This document shows positions 33,102-41,023 of a DNA stretch of 64,000 nt, piece by piece. The notes under the pieces are model-generated. The model searched no databases and had not been told where the DNA came from. It worked only from the letters and a program-made list of their open reading frames with translations. Source of the stretch: Actinoplanes nipponensis (GTDB lineage Bacteria > Actinomycetota > Actinomycetes > Mycobacteriales > Micromonosporaceae); assembly GCF_016862275.1 (NCBI RefSeq), contig NZ_BOMQ01000026.1:186001-250000 (forward strand). Direction: 5' to 3'. The translations under genes and the position numbers were made by a program. Position 1 is the first letter of the stretch. Every line of letters starts with the position of its first letter.

Positions 33102-33880
33102 ACGGCCACGGCCTCGGCCTCGGCCGGCACGTCCCGGCGCAGCCGGTGCAGCAGCGCCGCGAACGCCAGCCCCAGCATCGTCCAGAGGGTGACCTGGGTG
33201 CCCAGCGAGGCGAGCCGGAACGTCCACAGCAGGCTGGCCGGGAACGCCGCGGGCACCTCGTCCACCGTGGGCAGCAGCACGTAGCCGATCGCCACCACGA
33301 CCAGGAACCCGGCCAGCGCCGCGGCGGCCCGCAGCCACTCCGGGGCCCCGGAGCGCGGCGCGCGGGCCGCGACCACCCCGGCCCAGACCGCGACCAGGCC
33401 GATCACCACGATCGAGACCCAGGCGATCGTGCGCTGGTTGATCGTCGCCGGGTCGCCGACCGCGGGCGGGTTCGCCGGATACTTGCCGAACGGCACCAGC
33501 ACGATGCCCACCAGGGCGGCGGCGGCCAGGCCGAACACCGCCCGGGTGTCGCTCGGGGTGCGCAGCCGCCGGCGCAGCAGCGTGTACGCCGTGGCCAGCA
33601 GCCCGCCCATGGCCACCCCGTACAGGGCCGTGGCCAGGAACAGGCCGCCCTTCTGACCCGTCCGGGAGACCAGCTCCTCGTCGTGGTGGCCGTCGTCGGC
33701 CGCACCGGGCGCGGCGGCGTGGGCGGCGGCCTCCTCGATCGCGATCGCCGCGTCGATGCGGCTCTCGCCCGTGGCGTACGCGAAGACGCCGGCCAGCAGG
33801 CCGGCGATCAGGCCCGCGAGCAGGCCCCGCAGCAGCAGCGAACCGTAGGACGGGGTGGTGCGGGCCGACCTCAGTGACAC
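33098..33880 (-). CDS. cbtA: CbtA family cobalt transporter subunit
   Basis: 260 residues with five to six membrane helices: SLLLRGLLAGLIAGLLAGVF, ATALYGVAMGGLLATAYTLL, AVFGLAAAALVGIVLVPFG, TIAWVSIVVIGLVAVWAGVV, and two near the C-terminus. A histidine/acid-rich loop (ADDGHHDEEL) could bind metal. This matches predicted cobalt transporter CbtA, which pairs with CbtB under B12 riboswitch control. GTG 33880 overlaps the end of cbtB by ten bases, indicating coupling. Transport of Co2+ is inferred from comparative genomics of the family. Confidence 0.88.
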   Translation of the reverse strand: MSLRSARTTPSYGSLLLRGLLAGLIAGLLAGVFAYATGESRIDAAIAIEEAAAHAAAPGAADDGHHDEELVSRTGQKGGLFLATALYGVAMGGLLATAYTLLRRRLRTPSDTRAVFGLAAAALVGIVLVPFGKYPANPPAVGDPATINQRTIAWVSIVVIGLVAVWAGVVAARAPRSGAPEWLRAAAALAGFLVVVAIGYVLLPTVDEVPAAFPASLLWTFRLASLGTQVTLWTMLGLAFAALLHRLRRDVPAEAEAVAV

Positions 33881-34083
33881 GGGACGCCGAGCAGGTGACG
33901 GCCGTCGTGCAGCAGCTCGTGCAGGTACATGCCGCCCTGCGAGACCGCGCCCTGGTCGAAGGCGACCAGGTAGGCCAGCAGCAGGAGCAGGCTCCCGACG
34001 CCGGCGGCGGTCCACAGCACCCGGGCGGAGACCGCGGGCTGGTCCAGCGGGCGTACCGACGGGGTGTTCGACAGGTTCGACAT
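33871..34083 (-). CDS. cbtB: CbtB family cobalt transporter subunit
   Basis: 70-residue protein with one membrane helix (VLWTAAGVGSLLLLLAYLVAF) and the C-terminal histidine-rich motif YLHELLHDGRHLLGVPCH, which is the CbtB signature and probable metal site. First gene after the cobalamin riboswitch; its ribosome-binding site AGGAGG lies within a small hairpin at 34089-34104, so the riboswitch may act on translation. Confidence 0.9.
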   Translation of the reverse strand: MSNLSNTPSVRPLDQPAVSARVLWTAAGVGSLLLLLAYLVAFDQGAVSQGGMYLHELLHDGRHLLGVPCH

Positions 34084-34104
34084 GTCTGGGTAAGACCTCC
34101 TACC

Positions 34105-34250
34105 GGGATGACGCGTCCCGTTTCAACAGGCCTGCGTACGCGTGAGCGTCCTGACTCACGGAATCCCGGCGGAATCCCGTTCACAGTGGCGCGACCGCAC
34201 CGGATTCGCACCGGTTTGCCTCACGACGCCGCAGATGGTTCCCACAACCT
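34105..34250 (-). promoter_or_regulatory. Cobalamin (adenosylcobalamin) riboswitch
   Basis: Read on the minus strand, the leader has the classic features: CGGTGCGAATCCGGTGCGG (P3 region), GCGCCACTGTGAACGGGAT (GCCACTG core) and GTGAGTCAGGACGCTCACG (B12-box AGTCAGGA). It is followed by a CGGGA/TCCCG hairpin and then GGTAGGAGGTCTTACC, which can hide the cbtB ribosome site. Expected to switch off cobalt-uptake genes when B12 is plentiful. Boundaries are approximate. Confidence 0.92.
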
Positions 34251-34360
34251 AGCGGCGCGCGCCGGAGCGGGTCAATCGAGGCCCGCCGGCCGGCTCCGGG
34301 TCACCGCCACGGGGGCCGGCTCGGTAACATCCAAGCCGGTCGTGGTGCGGGGGAGTGACG

Positions 34361-35593
34361 ATGAGGGTGCACAAGATGAGGGTGCACAAGGTGACGGTGG
34401 CGCTGGCCGCGCTGACCGGGGCGGCCGCCGGGCTGCTGCCGCCCGCGCCCGCACAGGCGCGGGCCTTCGTGTGTCCCACCCTGCCCGCCAAGGTCCAGGT
34501 CAGCGCGGCCAAGCCGTACGAGACGCAGCTGTTCGACCCGGACCGGCTGGCCCCGTTCGCCACCGGCGCCGGGGTGCGCGTCGCGGTCATCGACTCCGGC
34601 GTCGACGCCGGCCACCCGCAGCTGCGCGGCCGGGTCGCCACCGGCCACGACTTCCTGCACGGCACCGCCTCCGGCCGGCAGGACTGCGTCGGGCACGGCA
34701 CCGCCGTGGCCAGCCTCATCGCCGCCGCGCCGGTGCCCGGAGCGGGCCTGCGCGGGCTGGCCCCCGACGCGACGATCGTGCCGGTCCGGGTCAGCGAGCG
34801 CACCGACACCGGCCAGCAGGACACCGGCGAGCCGGCCAGCCCGGCTGCGTTCGCCACCGCGATCGACTGGGCGGTCGACCAGGGCGGCGCCGACGTCATC
34901 AACATGTCGCTGGTGATGACCGCCGACGACAGCCGGGTCCGCGCCGCTGTCGCCCGGGCGGTCGCCGCCGGGGTGGTCGTGGTCGCCGCCGCCGGCAACG
35001 ACGGGCGTCCCGACGACGGCAACCCGCGGCCGTACCCGGCGTCCTATCCGGACGTGATCGGCGTCGGCGCGATCGGGGCCAACGGCGTGGCCGGCGACTT
35101 CTCCCAGCACGGCGACTACGTGGACGTGATGGCCCCGGGCGTCGCGGTCACCTTCGCCGCCCGCGGCTCCGGGCACACCCAGGGCGACGGCACCAGCTAC
35201 GCGACCCCGTTCGTGTCGGCCACCGCGGCGCTGCTCAAGCAGCGGTTCCCGGCGCTGACCCCGGCCCAGGTGGCCCGGCGGATCCTGGCCACCGCCGACC
35301 CGGCGCCCGGCGGACGGCGCAGCGACCGGTACGGCTTCGGCGTGCTGAACCCGTACCGGGCGCTGACCGAGACCCTCGGGCCGGAGTCCCGGCCGGCGCC
35401 CGCGCCCGCGGTCGTGCACACCGAGGACCCGGCGACGCTGGCCCTGGCCGCCCGCCGCGCCCACGCCCGCGACCTGTCGCTGCTGGTCGCCGCGACCGGC
35501 GCCGGCGTGGTGCTGCTGGTCGTGGTGGTCGCCGCCGCCCTGCGCCGGGGCCGGCGGCGCGGCTGGCGCCCGCCCGACCCCGAACTGCCCTGA
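34361..35593 (+). CDS. Subtilisin-like serine protease (S8, mycosin-like) with C-terminal membrane anchor
   Basis: 410 residues. Signal peptide (residues 11-34), then an S8 domain with the full triad: D78 in VAVIDSGVDAGHP, H112 in CVGHGTAVASLIA, S279 in GTSYATPFVSATAA, plus oxyanion Asn in AAAGNDGRP. A Pro/Ala linker leads to a single C-terminal helix (LLVAATGAGVVLLVVVVAAA) and basic tail, so the protease is anchored outside the cell. This layout is that of mycosins (MycP), but no type VII secretion genes are nearby. The N-terminus contains an exact 15-base duplication giving MRVHKMRVHK, so translation could begin at either ATG; a GTG at 34355 is also in frame. Confidence 0.85.
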   Translation: MRVHKMRVHKVTVALAALTGAAAGLLPPAPAQARAFVCPTLPAKVQVSAAKPYETQLFDPDRLAPFATGAGVRVAVIDSGVDAGHPQLRGRVATGHDFLHGTASGRQDCVGHGTAVASLIAAAPVPGAGLRGLAPDATIVPVRVSERTDTGQQDTGEPASPAAFATAIDWAVDQGGADVINMSLVMTADDSRVRAAVARAVAAGVVVVAAAGNDGRPDDGNPRPYPASYPDVIGVGAIGANGVAGDFSQHGDYVDVMAPGVAVTFAARGSGHTQGDGTSYATPFVSATAALLKQRFPALTPAQVARRILATADPAPGGRRSDRYGFGVLNPYRALTETLGPESRPAPAPAVVHTEDPATLALAARRAHARDLSLLVAATGAGVVLLVVVVAAALRRGRRRGWRPPDPELP

Positions 35594-35624
35594 CCGCGCA
35601 GCCGACCGCCGACCGGAGGCCGAG

Positions 35625-36506
35625 GTGGACATCCGCGAGATCACGATCGCCGACGAGCACGCCGGCCCGTACGGCATCACCGCCGGGCCGGACGGCGCGC
35701 TGTGGCTCACCCTCACCCACGCCGGCCGCATCGCCCGCCTCGACCCCGGCGGCGGCGACCTGCGCACCTTCGACCTGGGCGCGCCGGGCTGCCGACCGGC
35801 CCTGATCACCGCCGGGCCGGACGGGGCGCTGTGGTTCACCCGCACCGGCGACGACCGGATCGGCCGGATCACCACCGGCGGCCGGCTCAGCGTCCACCCG
35901 CTGCCGACCGCCGGCTGCGGGCCGTACGGGATCACCGCCGGGCCGGACGGCGCGCTGTGGTTCACCGAGATGAACGCCGACCGGGTCGGGCGCCTCACCC
36001 CCGCCGGCGAGCTGAGCGAGGTGCCGCTGCCCGCCGCCGGGGCGTTCGCCTCGGCCATCACCACCGGCCCCGACGGCGCCCTCTGGTGCACCCTGAACCG
36101 GGCGAACGCGGTCGCCCGGATCACCACCGGCGGCGCCGTCACCCTGCACGAGCTGCCCACGCCCGCCGCCGGGCCGGTCGGCATCACCGCCACCGCCGAC
36201 GCGCTGTGGTGCGTCGAGATCGGCGCCGGCCAGGTCGCCCGGATCACCCCCGACGGCGCGGTCACCGAGTTCGCCCTGCCGGACCGCGCCGCTCGCCCGC
36301 ACGCGATCGTCGCCGCCGGCGACGGCTGCTGGCTCACCGAGTGGGGCGCCAACCGCGTCGCGCACATCACCGCCGACGGCGCGGTCACCGAGCACGACCT
36401 GCCCACCCCGGCCTCGGAACCGCACGGCCTGGCCGTCGGCCCCGACGGCGGCCTGTGGGTGGCGCTGGAGCTGGGCCGGGTCGCTGTGATGAACCACGCA
36501 CGCTGA
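35625..36506 (+). CDS. vgb: Virginiamycin B lyase homologue (seven-bladed propeller)
   Basis: 293 residues made of seven repeats of the type GPDGALWFT...RIGRI, a beta-propeller. In the staphylococcal Vgb, H228, E268 and H270 plus Mg2+ are needed to open streptogramin B by lyase chemistry. Equivalent residues exist with matching spacing: H226 (ARPHAI), E265 and H267 (SEPHGL). It therefore could inactivate streptogramin B-type antibiotics, although many chromosomal homologues in actinomycetes have untested activity. There is no signal peptide, so it is cytoplasmic. GTG 35625 follows GAGGCCGAGG. It follows the protease by 31 bases. Confidence 0.82.
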   Translation: MDIREITIADEHAGPYGITAGPDGALWLTLTHAGRIARLDPGGGDLRTFDLGAPGCRPALITAGPDGALWFTRTGDDRIGRITTGGRLSVHPLPTAGCGPYGITAGPDGALWFTEMNADRVGRLTPAGELSEVPLPAAGAFASAITTGPDGALWCTLNRANAVARITTGGAVTLHELPTPAAGPVGITATADALWCVEIGAGQVARITPDGAVTEFALPDRAARPHAIVAAGDGCWLTEWGANRVAHITADGAVTEHDLPTPASEPHGLAVGPDGGLWVALELGRVAVMNHAR

Positions 36507-36536
36507 GCCGTCCCGGCCGCGCCTAGGGTCGAGAAG

Positions 36537-37067
36537 GTGAACACCGAGCAGACCGTGCGGGCGTGGCTGCGCGAGCGCGGCGCCGAGCACATCGAGCACC
36601 CCGGCGGCACCCTCTACGCCCACCTGGGCCGGGTCCACGACAAGCTGGGCGCGCTGGGCCACGACGCGCCGGTGTGCCTGGCCGGGCTGGCCCACGCCGC
36701 CTACGGCACCGACGGCTTCGACCTGACCCTGCTGCCGGTGGCCGACCGGGCCGCCCTGCGGGCGCTGGTCGGCGCGGGCGCCGAGGAGCTGATCTACCTG
36801 TACGCCGCCTGCGACCGCGCGCGCACCTGGCCGACCCTGCCCGACACCCGCCAGGTGTGGGACCGCTTCACCGCCGGCGCGCGCCCGCTGGCCCCCGAGC
36901 AGGTCCGCCCGTTCACCGACCTGTCGATCGTCAACGAGCTCGACGTGGCCGAGCAGGACCCCGCCTTCGTCGCGCGGCACGGCGACTACTTCCGCGCCCT
37001 GTTCGCCGCGTGGGCGCCGCTGGCCTCCCCGGCGGTGCTGGCTGAGGTCCGTCGCGTGCTGGGCTGA
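36537..37067 (+). CDS. DUF6817-type protein
   Basis: 176 residues. Histidine-containing segments EHIEHPGGTLYAHLGRVHD and LAGLAHAAYGTDGFD followed by late NELDVAEQDP resemble DUF6817, an HD-domain-like family of unknown function; the spaced His and Asp residues could bind a metal. No export signal. GTG 36537 with GAGAAGG immediately before. It lies 30 bases after vgb in the same direction and may be co-transcribed. Confidence 0.65.
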   Translation: MNTEQTVRAWLRERGAEHIEHPGGTLYAHLGRVHDKLGALGHDAPVCLAGLAHAAYGTDGFDLTLLPVADRAALRALVGAGAEELIYLYAACDRARTWPTLPDTRQVWDRFTAGARPLAPEQVRPFTDLSIVNELDVAEQDPAFVARHGDYFRALFAAWAPLASPAVLAEVRRVLG

Positions 37068-37148
37068 GGCCGCCGCGGCGGCGCGGTGGCAGAAATCGTC
37101 ATGGTTGTGGCGTGGACGCCACCGCGCCCGGGCCGCGACCATCGACGC

Positions 37149-38099
37149 ATGCGGGACCGCCGGATCGTCGCCGTCGTCTACGACGGCTTCCAGCTGCTCG
37201 ACCTGGCCGGCCCGGCCGACGTGTTCGCCACCGCCGCCCTGATCGCCGGCGGCGGCTACCGCCTCGACGTGGCGGCCGCGACGGCCGGGCCGGTCCGGGC
37301 CCACAACGGCGTCACCACCGCCGCCGTGGCCTTCGACGAGCTCACCGACATCGACACGCTGCTGGTGACCGGCGGCCTGTCCGCCTCGCGGCACCTGGCC
37401 CTGGCCGGCCCGATCGCCGCGCTGGCCCGCCGCGCCCGCCGGGTCGCCTCGGTGTGCAACGGCGCGCTGCTGCTGGCCGAGGCCGGGCTGCTCGACGGGC
37501 GCCGGGCGACCACCCACTGGCTGGTCGCCGAGGACCTCGCCGCCGGGTACCCGCGGGTCGAGGTCGACGCCGACCCGATCTACGTGCGCGACGGCGCGGT
37601 GTGGACCTCGGCCGGGGTCACCGCCGGCATCGACCTGGCGCTGGCGCTGGTGGCCGAGGACCACGGCGTCGCGCTGGCCGCCGACGTGGCCCGCGGCCTG
37701 GTCGTCTACCTGCACCGCCCGGGCGGGCAGAGCCAGTTCAGCACGGCTATGCGCACCGCCGTGCCGCGCAGCGAGCCGCTGCGGGAGCTGCGGGCGTACA
37801 TCGACGCCAACCCGGCGGCGGATCTGAGCGTGCCGGCGCTGGCCCGGCGGGCGGCGATGAGCGAGCGGCACTTCTCCCGCGTGTTCACCCGGCAGGTCGG
37901 CATGTCCCCCGGCCGCTACGTCGAGCACAGCCGCGCCGACGCGGCCCGGCGGCTGCTCGAGGCCACCGACGCGCCGCTGGCCCGGATCGCCCGCGACTGC
38001 GGGCTGGGCCTGCCCGAGACCCTGTACCGCACGTTCCGGCGGCGCTGGCGCATCTCCCCGGCCGACTACCGCCGCCGCTTCCAGCAGAAAGAGGCCTGA
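37149..38099 (+). CDS. GlxA-family regulator (DJ-1/PfpI domain plus AraC HTH)
   Basis: 316 residues. Residues 1-190 are a class I glutamine amidotransferase-like (DJ-1/PfpI) domain with the nucleophile-elbow-like ASVCNGALLLAEAGLL (Cys present) and ATTHWLVAEDL. Residues about 215-310 are an AraC double helix-turn-helix: LSVPALARRAAMSERHFSRVF and APLARIARDCGLGLPETLYR, ending ISPADYRRRF. Such proteins usually activate neighbouring genes in response to a small molecule. The next gene, three bases downstream, is a stand-alone DJ-1 protein and the probable target or partner. Confidence 0.85.
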   Translation: MRDRRIVAVVYDGFQLLDLAGPADVFATAALIAGGGYRLDVAAATAGPVRAHNGVTTAAVAFDELTDIDTLLVTGGLSASRHLALAGPIAALARRARRVASVCNGALLLAEAGLLDGRRATTHWLVAEDLAAGYPRVEVDADPIYVRDGAVWTSAGVTAGIDLALALVAEDHGVALAADVARGLVVYLHRPGGQSQFSTAMRTAVPRSEPLRELRAYIDANPAADLSVPALARRAAMSERHFSRVFTRQVGMSPGRYVEHSRADAARRLLEATDAPLARIARDCGLGLPETLYRTFRRRWRISPADYRRRFQQKEA

Positions 38100-38102
38100 G
38101 GC

Positions 38103-38720
38103 ATGCACGTCGCCATCCCGCTCTACCCGCGGTTCACCGCCCTGGACGCGGTCGGGCCGTACACCGTGCTCGGCTTCGCGCCCGGCGTGACGGTGACCTT
38201 CGTGGCCGCCGCGCCCGGCCCGGTCACCGACGACCTCGGCGGCCTGACCCTGACCGCGACCGGCGCCTACGCCGGGCTGCCGCACCCGGACGTCATCGTG
38301 GTGCCGGGCGGGCCGGGCACCGCCGAGGCGATGCGCGACCCGCAGCTGCGCGACTGGCTGGTCGCCGCCCGGCCCCGCTGGACCACGTCGGTGTGCAGCG
38401 GGTCGCTGGTGCTGGCGGCGGCCGGTCTGCTGCGCGGGCGCCGGGCCACCAGCCACTGGGCGGTCCGCGACGCGCTGGCCGGCTTCGGCGCCGAGCCGGT
38501 CGAGCAACGCGTGGTGACCGACGGGCCGGTCATCACCGCGGCGGGCGTCTCCGCCGGCATCGACATGGCGCTGACGCTGCTGGCGCGGCTGCGCGACGAC
38601 GAGACCGCGCAGACGGTCCAGCTGGCCATCGAGTACGCGCCGGACCCCCCGTTCACCGCCGGGTCGCCCCGCTCGGCGCCGCCCGGGCTGGCCGAGCGGG
38701 CGCTGACCCTGATCCGGTGA
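38103..38720 (+). CDS. DJ-1/PfpI family protein (isonitrile hydratase-like)
   Basis: 205 residues of the DJ-1/PfpI fold without a DNA-binding domain: YPRFTALDAVGPYTVLG, VIVVPGGPGTAEAM, the nucleophile elbow TSVCSGSLVLAAAGLL (Cys) and ATSHWAVRDAL, then ITAAGVSAGIDMAL. This set is typical of the isonitrile hydratase InhA-like and related enzymes; actual substrate unknown. It follows the GlxA-type regulator by three bases, and the two share the same fold and active-site pattern, consistent with a duplicated module in which one copy became the sensor. Confidence 0.8.
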   Translation: MHVAIPLYPRFTALDAVGPYTVLGFAPGVTVTFVAAAPGPVTDDLGGLTLTATGAYAGLPHPDVIVVPGGPGTAEAMRDPQLRDWLVAARPRWTTSVCSGSLVLAAAGLLRGRRATSHWAVRDALAGFGAEPVEQRVVTDGPVITAAGVSAGIDMALTLLARLRDDETAQTVQLAIEYAPDPPFTAGSPRSAPPGLAERALTLIR

Positions 38721-38769
38721 GGCCCTTCGGCCCTGGCCGGGCCGGCCGGGAGGAACCAGGCTGAGCGGC

Positions 38770-38967
38770 GTGAGAGCGTTGGGCGATGTCCGCGAGGGCC
38801 TGCTGTACGGCGGCCTGCCGTACCTGGCGCCCGGCGCCGGCCCGCCGGTGGTCGTGTTTCCCGGCCTCGAACCCGACAACACCGGCCCGTCCGGGCGCAG
38901 CCGCCTGTTCGGCGCGCCGGTGCACCTGATCGGGCGTACGCCCGTACCCACCGGGGACCGCGGATGA
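38770..38967 (+). pseudogene. Truncated alpha/beta hydrolase N-terminus
   Basis: A 65-residue frame (GTG 38770) with VREGLLYGGLPYLAPGAG then PPVVVFPGLEPDN, the normal opening of an actinomycete alpha/beta hydrolase through the oxyanion-hole strand, but it stops after GRTPVPTGDRG. The nucleophile, acid and histidine parts (about 200 residues) are missing. The stop overlaps the VIT1 start by ATGA. It is either a deletion remnant or a small protein that has survived as a translational leader. Confidence 0.6.
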
Positions 38968-39695
38968 GTAGCCCGCAGCCGCCCCCGGCCGGCCGGCACC
39001 CCGGCGAGCCGCACGGCGCCGGCACCTCCGGGCGGCTCAACCGCCTGCGCGCCGGCGTCCTGGGCGCCAACGACGGCATCGTGTCGACGGCCGGGCTGGT
39101 CGTCGGCGTGGCCGGCGCCGACGCCACCACCGGCGCGATCCTCACCGCGGGCGTGGCCGGGCTGGTCGCCGGCGCGGTGTCCATGGCGCTGGGCGAGTAC
39201 GTCTCGGTCAGCAGTCAGCGCGACACCGAGCGCGCCCTGCTGGCCCGGGAACGCGCCGAGCTCGCCGCCTCCCCGCAGCAGGAACTCGACGAACTCGCCT
39301 CGCTGTATCAGGCCAAGGGCCTGTCCGCGGGGACCGCGCGGCTGGTCGCCGAGGAGCTGACCGCGGCGGACGCGTTCGCGGCGCACGCCGACATCGAGTT
39401 GAGCATCGACCCGGACGCGCTGGCCGATCCGTGGCACGCCGCCGGTGCGTCCGCGGCCGCGTTCACCCTCGGCTCGCTGCTCCCGCTGATCGCCATCCTG
39501 CTGTCGCCGGCCGGGGTGCGGGTCGCCGTGACGTTCGTGGTCGTCCTGCTCACCCTGGCCCTGACCGGTGCGGTGAGCGCCCGACTGGGCTCGGCCGGCG
39601 TCCGCCGGGCGGTGGTGCGGCTGGTCGGCGGCGGCGCCCTGGCCATGGCCGTCACCTTCGGCATCGGTCAGCTGGTCGGCGTGGCCACGGGCTGA
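38964..39695 (+). CDS. VIT1/CCC1 family iron/manganese transporter
   Basis: 243 residues. The family start RAGVLGANDGIVSTAGLVVGVAGA (first helix with the conserved Asn-Asp) is followed by the second helix ending in MALGEYVSVSSQRDTERALL, whose Glu and the following charged cytoplasmic region bind metal. ELTAADAFAAHADIELSIDP completes the metal-binding loop, then three C-terminal helices. It probably exports or sequesters Fe2+/Mn2+ across the membrane. Start overlaps the truncated hydrolase frame. Confidence 0.9.
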   Translation: MSSPQPPPAGRHPGEPHGAGTSGRLNRLRAGVLGANDGIVSTAGLVVGVAGADATTGAILTAGVAGLVAGAVSMALGEYVSVSSQRDTERALLARERAELAASPQQELDELASLYQAKGLSAGTARLVAEELTAADAFAAHADIELSIDPDALADPWHAAGASAAAFTLGSLLPLIAILLSPAGVRVAVTFVVVLLTLALTGAVSARLGSAGVRRAVVRLVGGGALAMAVTFGIGQLVGVATG

Positions 39696-39723
39696 CCCGC
39701 GGCGGCGCGGCCCGCGCCGGGCG

Positions 39724-39762
39724 GTGGCCGGTTCCGCCGGGCCGTGGCCGGTTCCGCCGGGC
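39724..39762. repeat. 20-base direct duplication
   Basis: GTGGCCGGTTCCGCCGGGC occurs at 39724-39742 and 39744-39762 in the gap before the FIST gene. Probably a local duplication; no function suggested. Confidence 0.85.
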
Positions 39763-39835
39763 GGGTCGGCTCAAGAGCGGCGCCGGATGGTCGATAGGAC
39801 CCATGACACCTGTCCGACGAGCGAAGGATCCGGCG

Positions 39836-41014
39836 ATGGACGAGTCCCCCGAACGCTGGTTCGGCGTCGGCCGCAGCCTGCTCGGCGACCCCGCCGAGGC
39901 CGGAGCGGCCGCCGCCCGGGAGGCGCTGCGGGACCGGCGCGCGAGCCTGCTGGTGGTGTTCGCCTCCCTGCCGTACGCCACGCAGGCCATGGCCGAGGCC
40001 GTGCACGGCGCCGCCGGTGGCGCCGTGCCGATGATCGGCTGCTCGACCGCGGGCGAGTTCGGCCCGGACGGACGCGGCGAGAGCGTCGTGGTGCTGGCCT
40101 TCGGCGGGCCCGGTTTCCAGACCTCCGTCCGTGCCGTGCCCGCCGGCAGCTGCGACCTGCGCGAGGCCGGCATGCGGGCGGCGGCGTGCCTGGACGACAT
40201 CACCAGCGAGCACCGCACCGTGCTGCTGCTCGGCGACGGGCGCAGCAGCGACCAGCAGGAGATGGTCCGCGGCGCGTACGCGGTCGCCGGCGCCGGCGTG
40301 CCCCTGGTCGGCGCGTGCGCGGCCGACGGGCTGACCCAGACCTCGACCCGGCACTTCTTCAGCGACGGCGCCGGCGTGCAGGTGCTGACCAACGGCGTGC
40401 TGGCCGCCGCGCTGGGCTCGGCCGCGCCGCTGGGCATCGGCCTGGCCCACGGCTGGCGCAAGACCGGCGAGCCGATGGTGGTCACCCGCAGCCACCAGGG
40501 CAAGATCTTCGAGCTGGACGGCGAACGGGCGCTGGACGTCTACCTGCGCCGCAGCGGGGCTGCCGCCGACCTGCCCAGCGACCCGGGCGCCTTCTTCGCG
40601 TTCGCCACCGTGCACCCGCTGGGGCTGTCCCGGCGTACCGGCGAGGACCTGCGGGTGATTTTCGCCGCCGACGTGGCGGACGGCTCGATCTCCGGGCTCG
40701 CCGACACCCCGGAGGGCGCCATGGCCTGGTACATGGAGGTCGACCCGGAGGCGGTGACCGGCGCCGCCGCCGCGGCCGCCGCGCAGGCCGTGGACGCCCT
40801 GGACGGGGCCGACCCGCTCGGCGTGTTCGTCTTCGACTGCTGCGTGCGCGGTCTGGCGCTGGGCCCGGACGGCGCGGACGCCGCGGGCCGGCAGCTCGCC
40901 GAGGCCCTGGCCGGCGTGCCGTTCGGCGGGTTCTACAGCAACGGGGAGATCGTCCGCACCACCGGCGCCAAGGGCATGCACCACCTGACCGTGGCCGCCC
41001 TCGCCGTGGGCTGA
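39836..41014 (+). CDS. FIST domain sensor protein
   Basis: 392 residues with FIST_N (about residues 25-215: LLVVFASLPYATQAMAEAV, IGCSTAGEFGPDG, LLLGDGRSSDQQEMVRGAY) and FIST_C (about 220-370: EPMVVTRSHQGKIFELDGE, FDCCVRGLALG, PFGGFYSNGEI). The motif GCSTAGE is highly typical. FIST domains bind small ligands; one subgroup (NosP) binds haem and senses nitric oxide and works with kinases or cyclic-di-GMP enzymes. The next gene, nine bases on, is a GGDEF-EAL protein, so this is a likely input component for it. No membrane segment; cytoplasmic. ATG 39836 follows GAAGGA. Confidence 0.88.
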   Translation: MDESPERWFGVGRSLLGDPAEAGAAAAREALRDRRASLLVVFASLPYATQAMAEAVHGAAGGAVPMIGCSTAGEFGPDGRGESVVVLAFGGPGFQTSVRAVPAGSCDLREAGMRAAACLDDITSEHRTVLLLGDGRSSDQQEMVRGAYAVAGAGVPLVGACAADGLTQTSTRHFFSDGAGVQVLTNGVLAAALGSAAPLGIGLAHGWRKTGEPMVVTRSHQGKIFELDGERALDVYLRRSGAAADLPSDPGAFFAFATVHPLGLSRRTGEDLRVIFAADVADGSISGLADTPEGAMAWYMEVDPEAVTGAAAAAAAQAVDALDGADPLGVFVFDCCVRGLALGPDGADAAGRQLAEALAGVPFGGFYSNGEIVRTTGAKGMHHLTVAALAVG

Positions 41015-41023
41015 CCGGCCGGC

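Noticed and set aside
34361..35593. Type VII secretion (ESX) locus around the mycosin-like protease
   Set aside because: No EccB/C/D/E or WXG100 gene is present in the neighbourhood.
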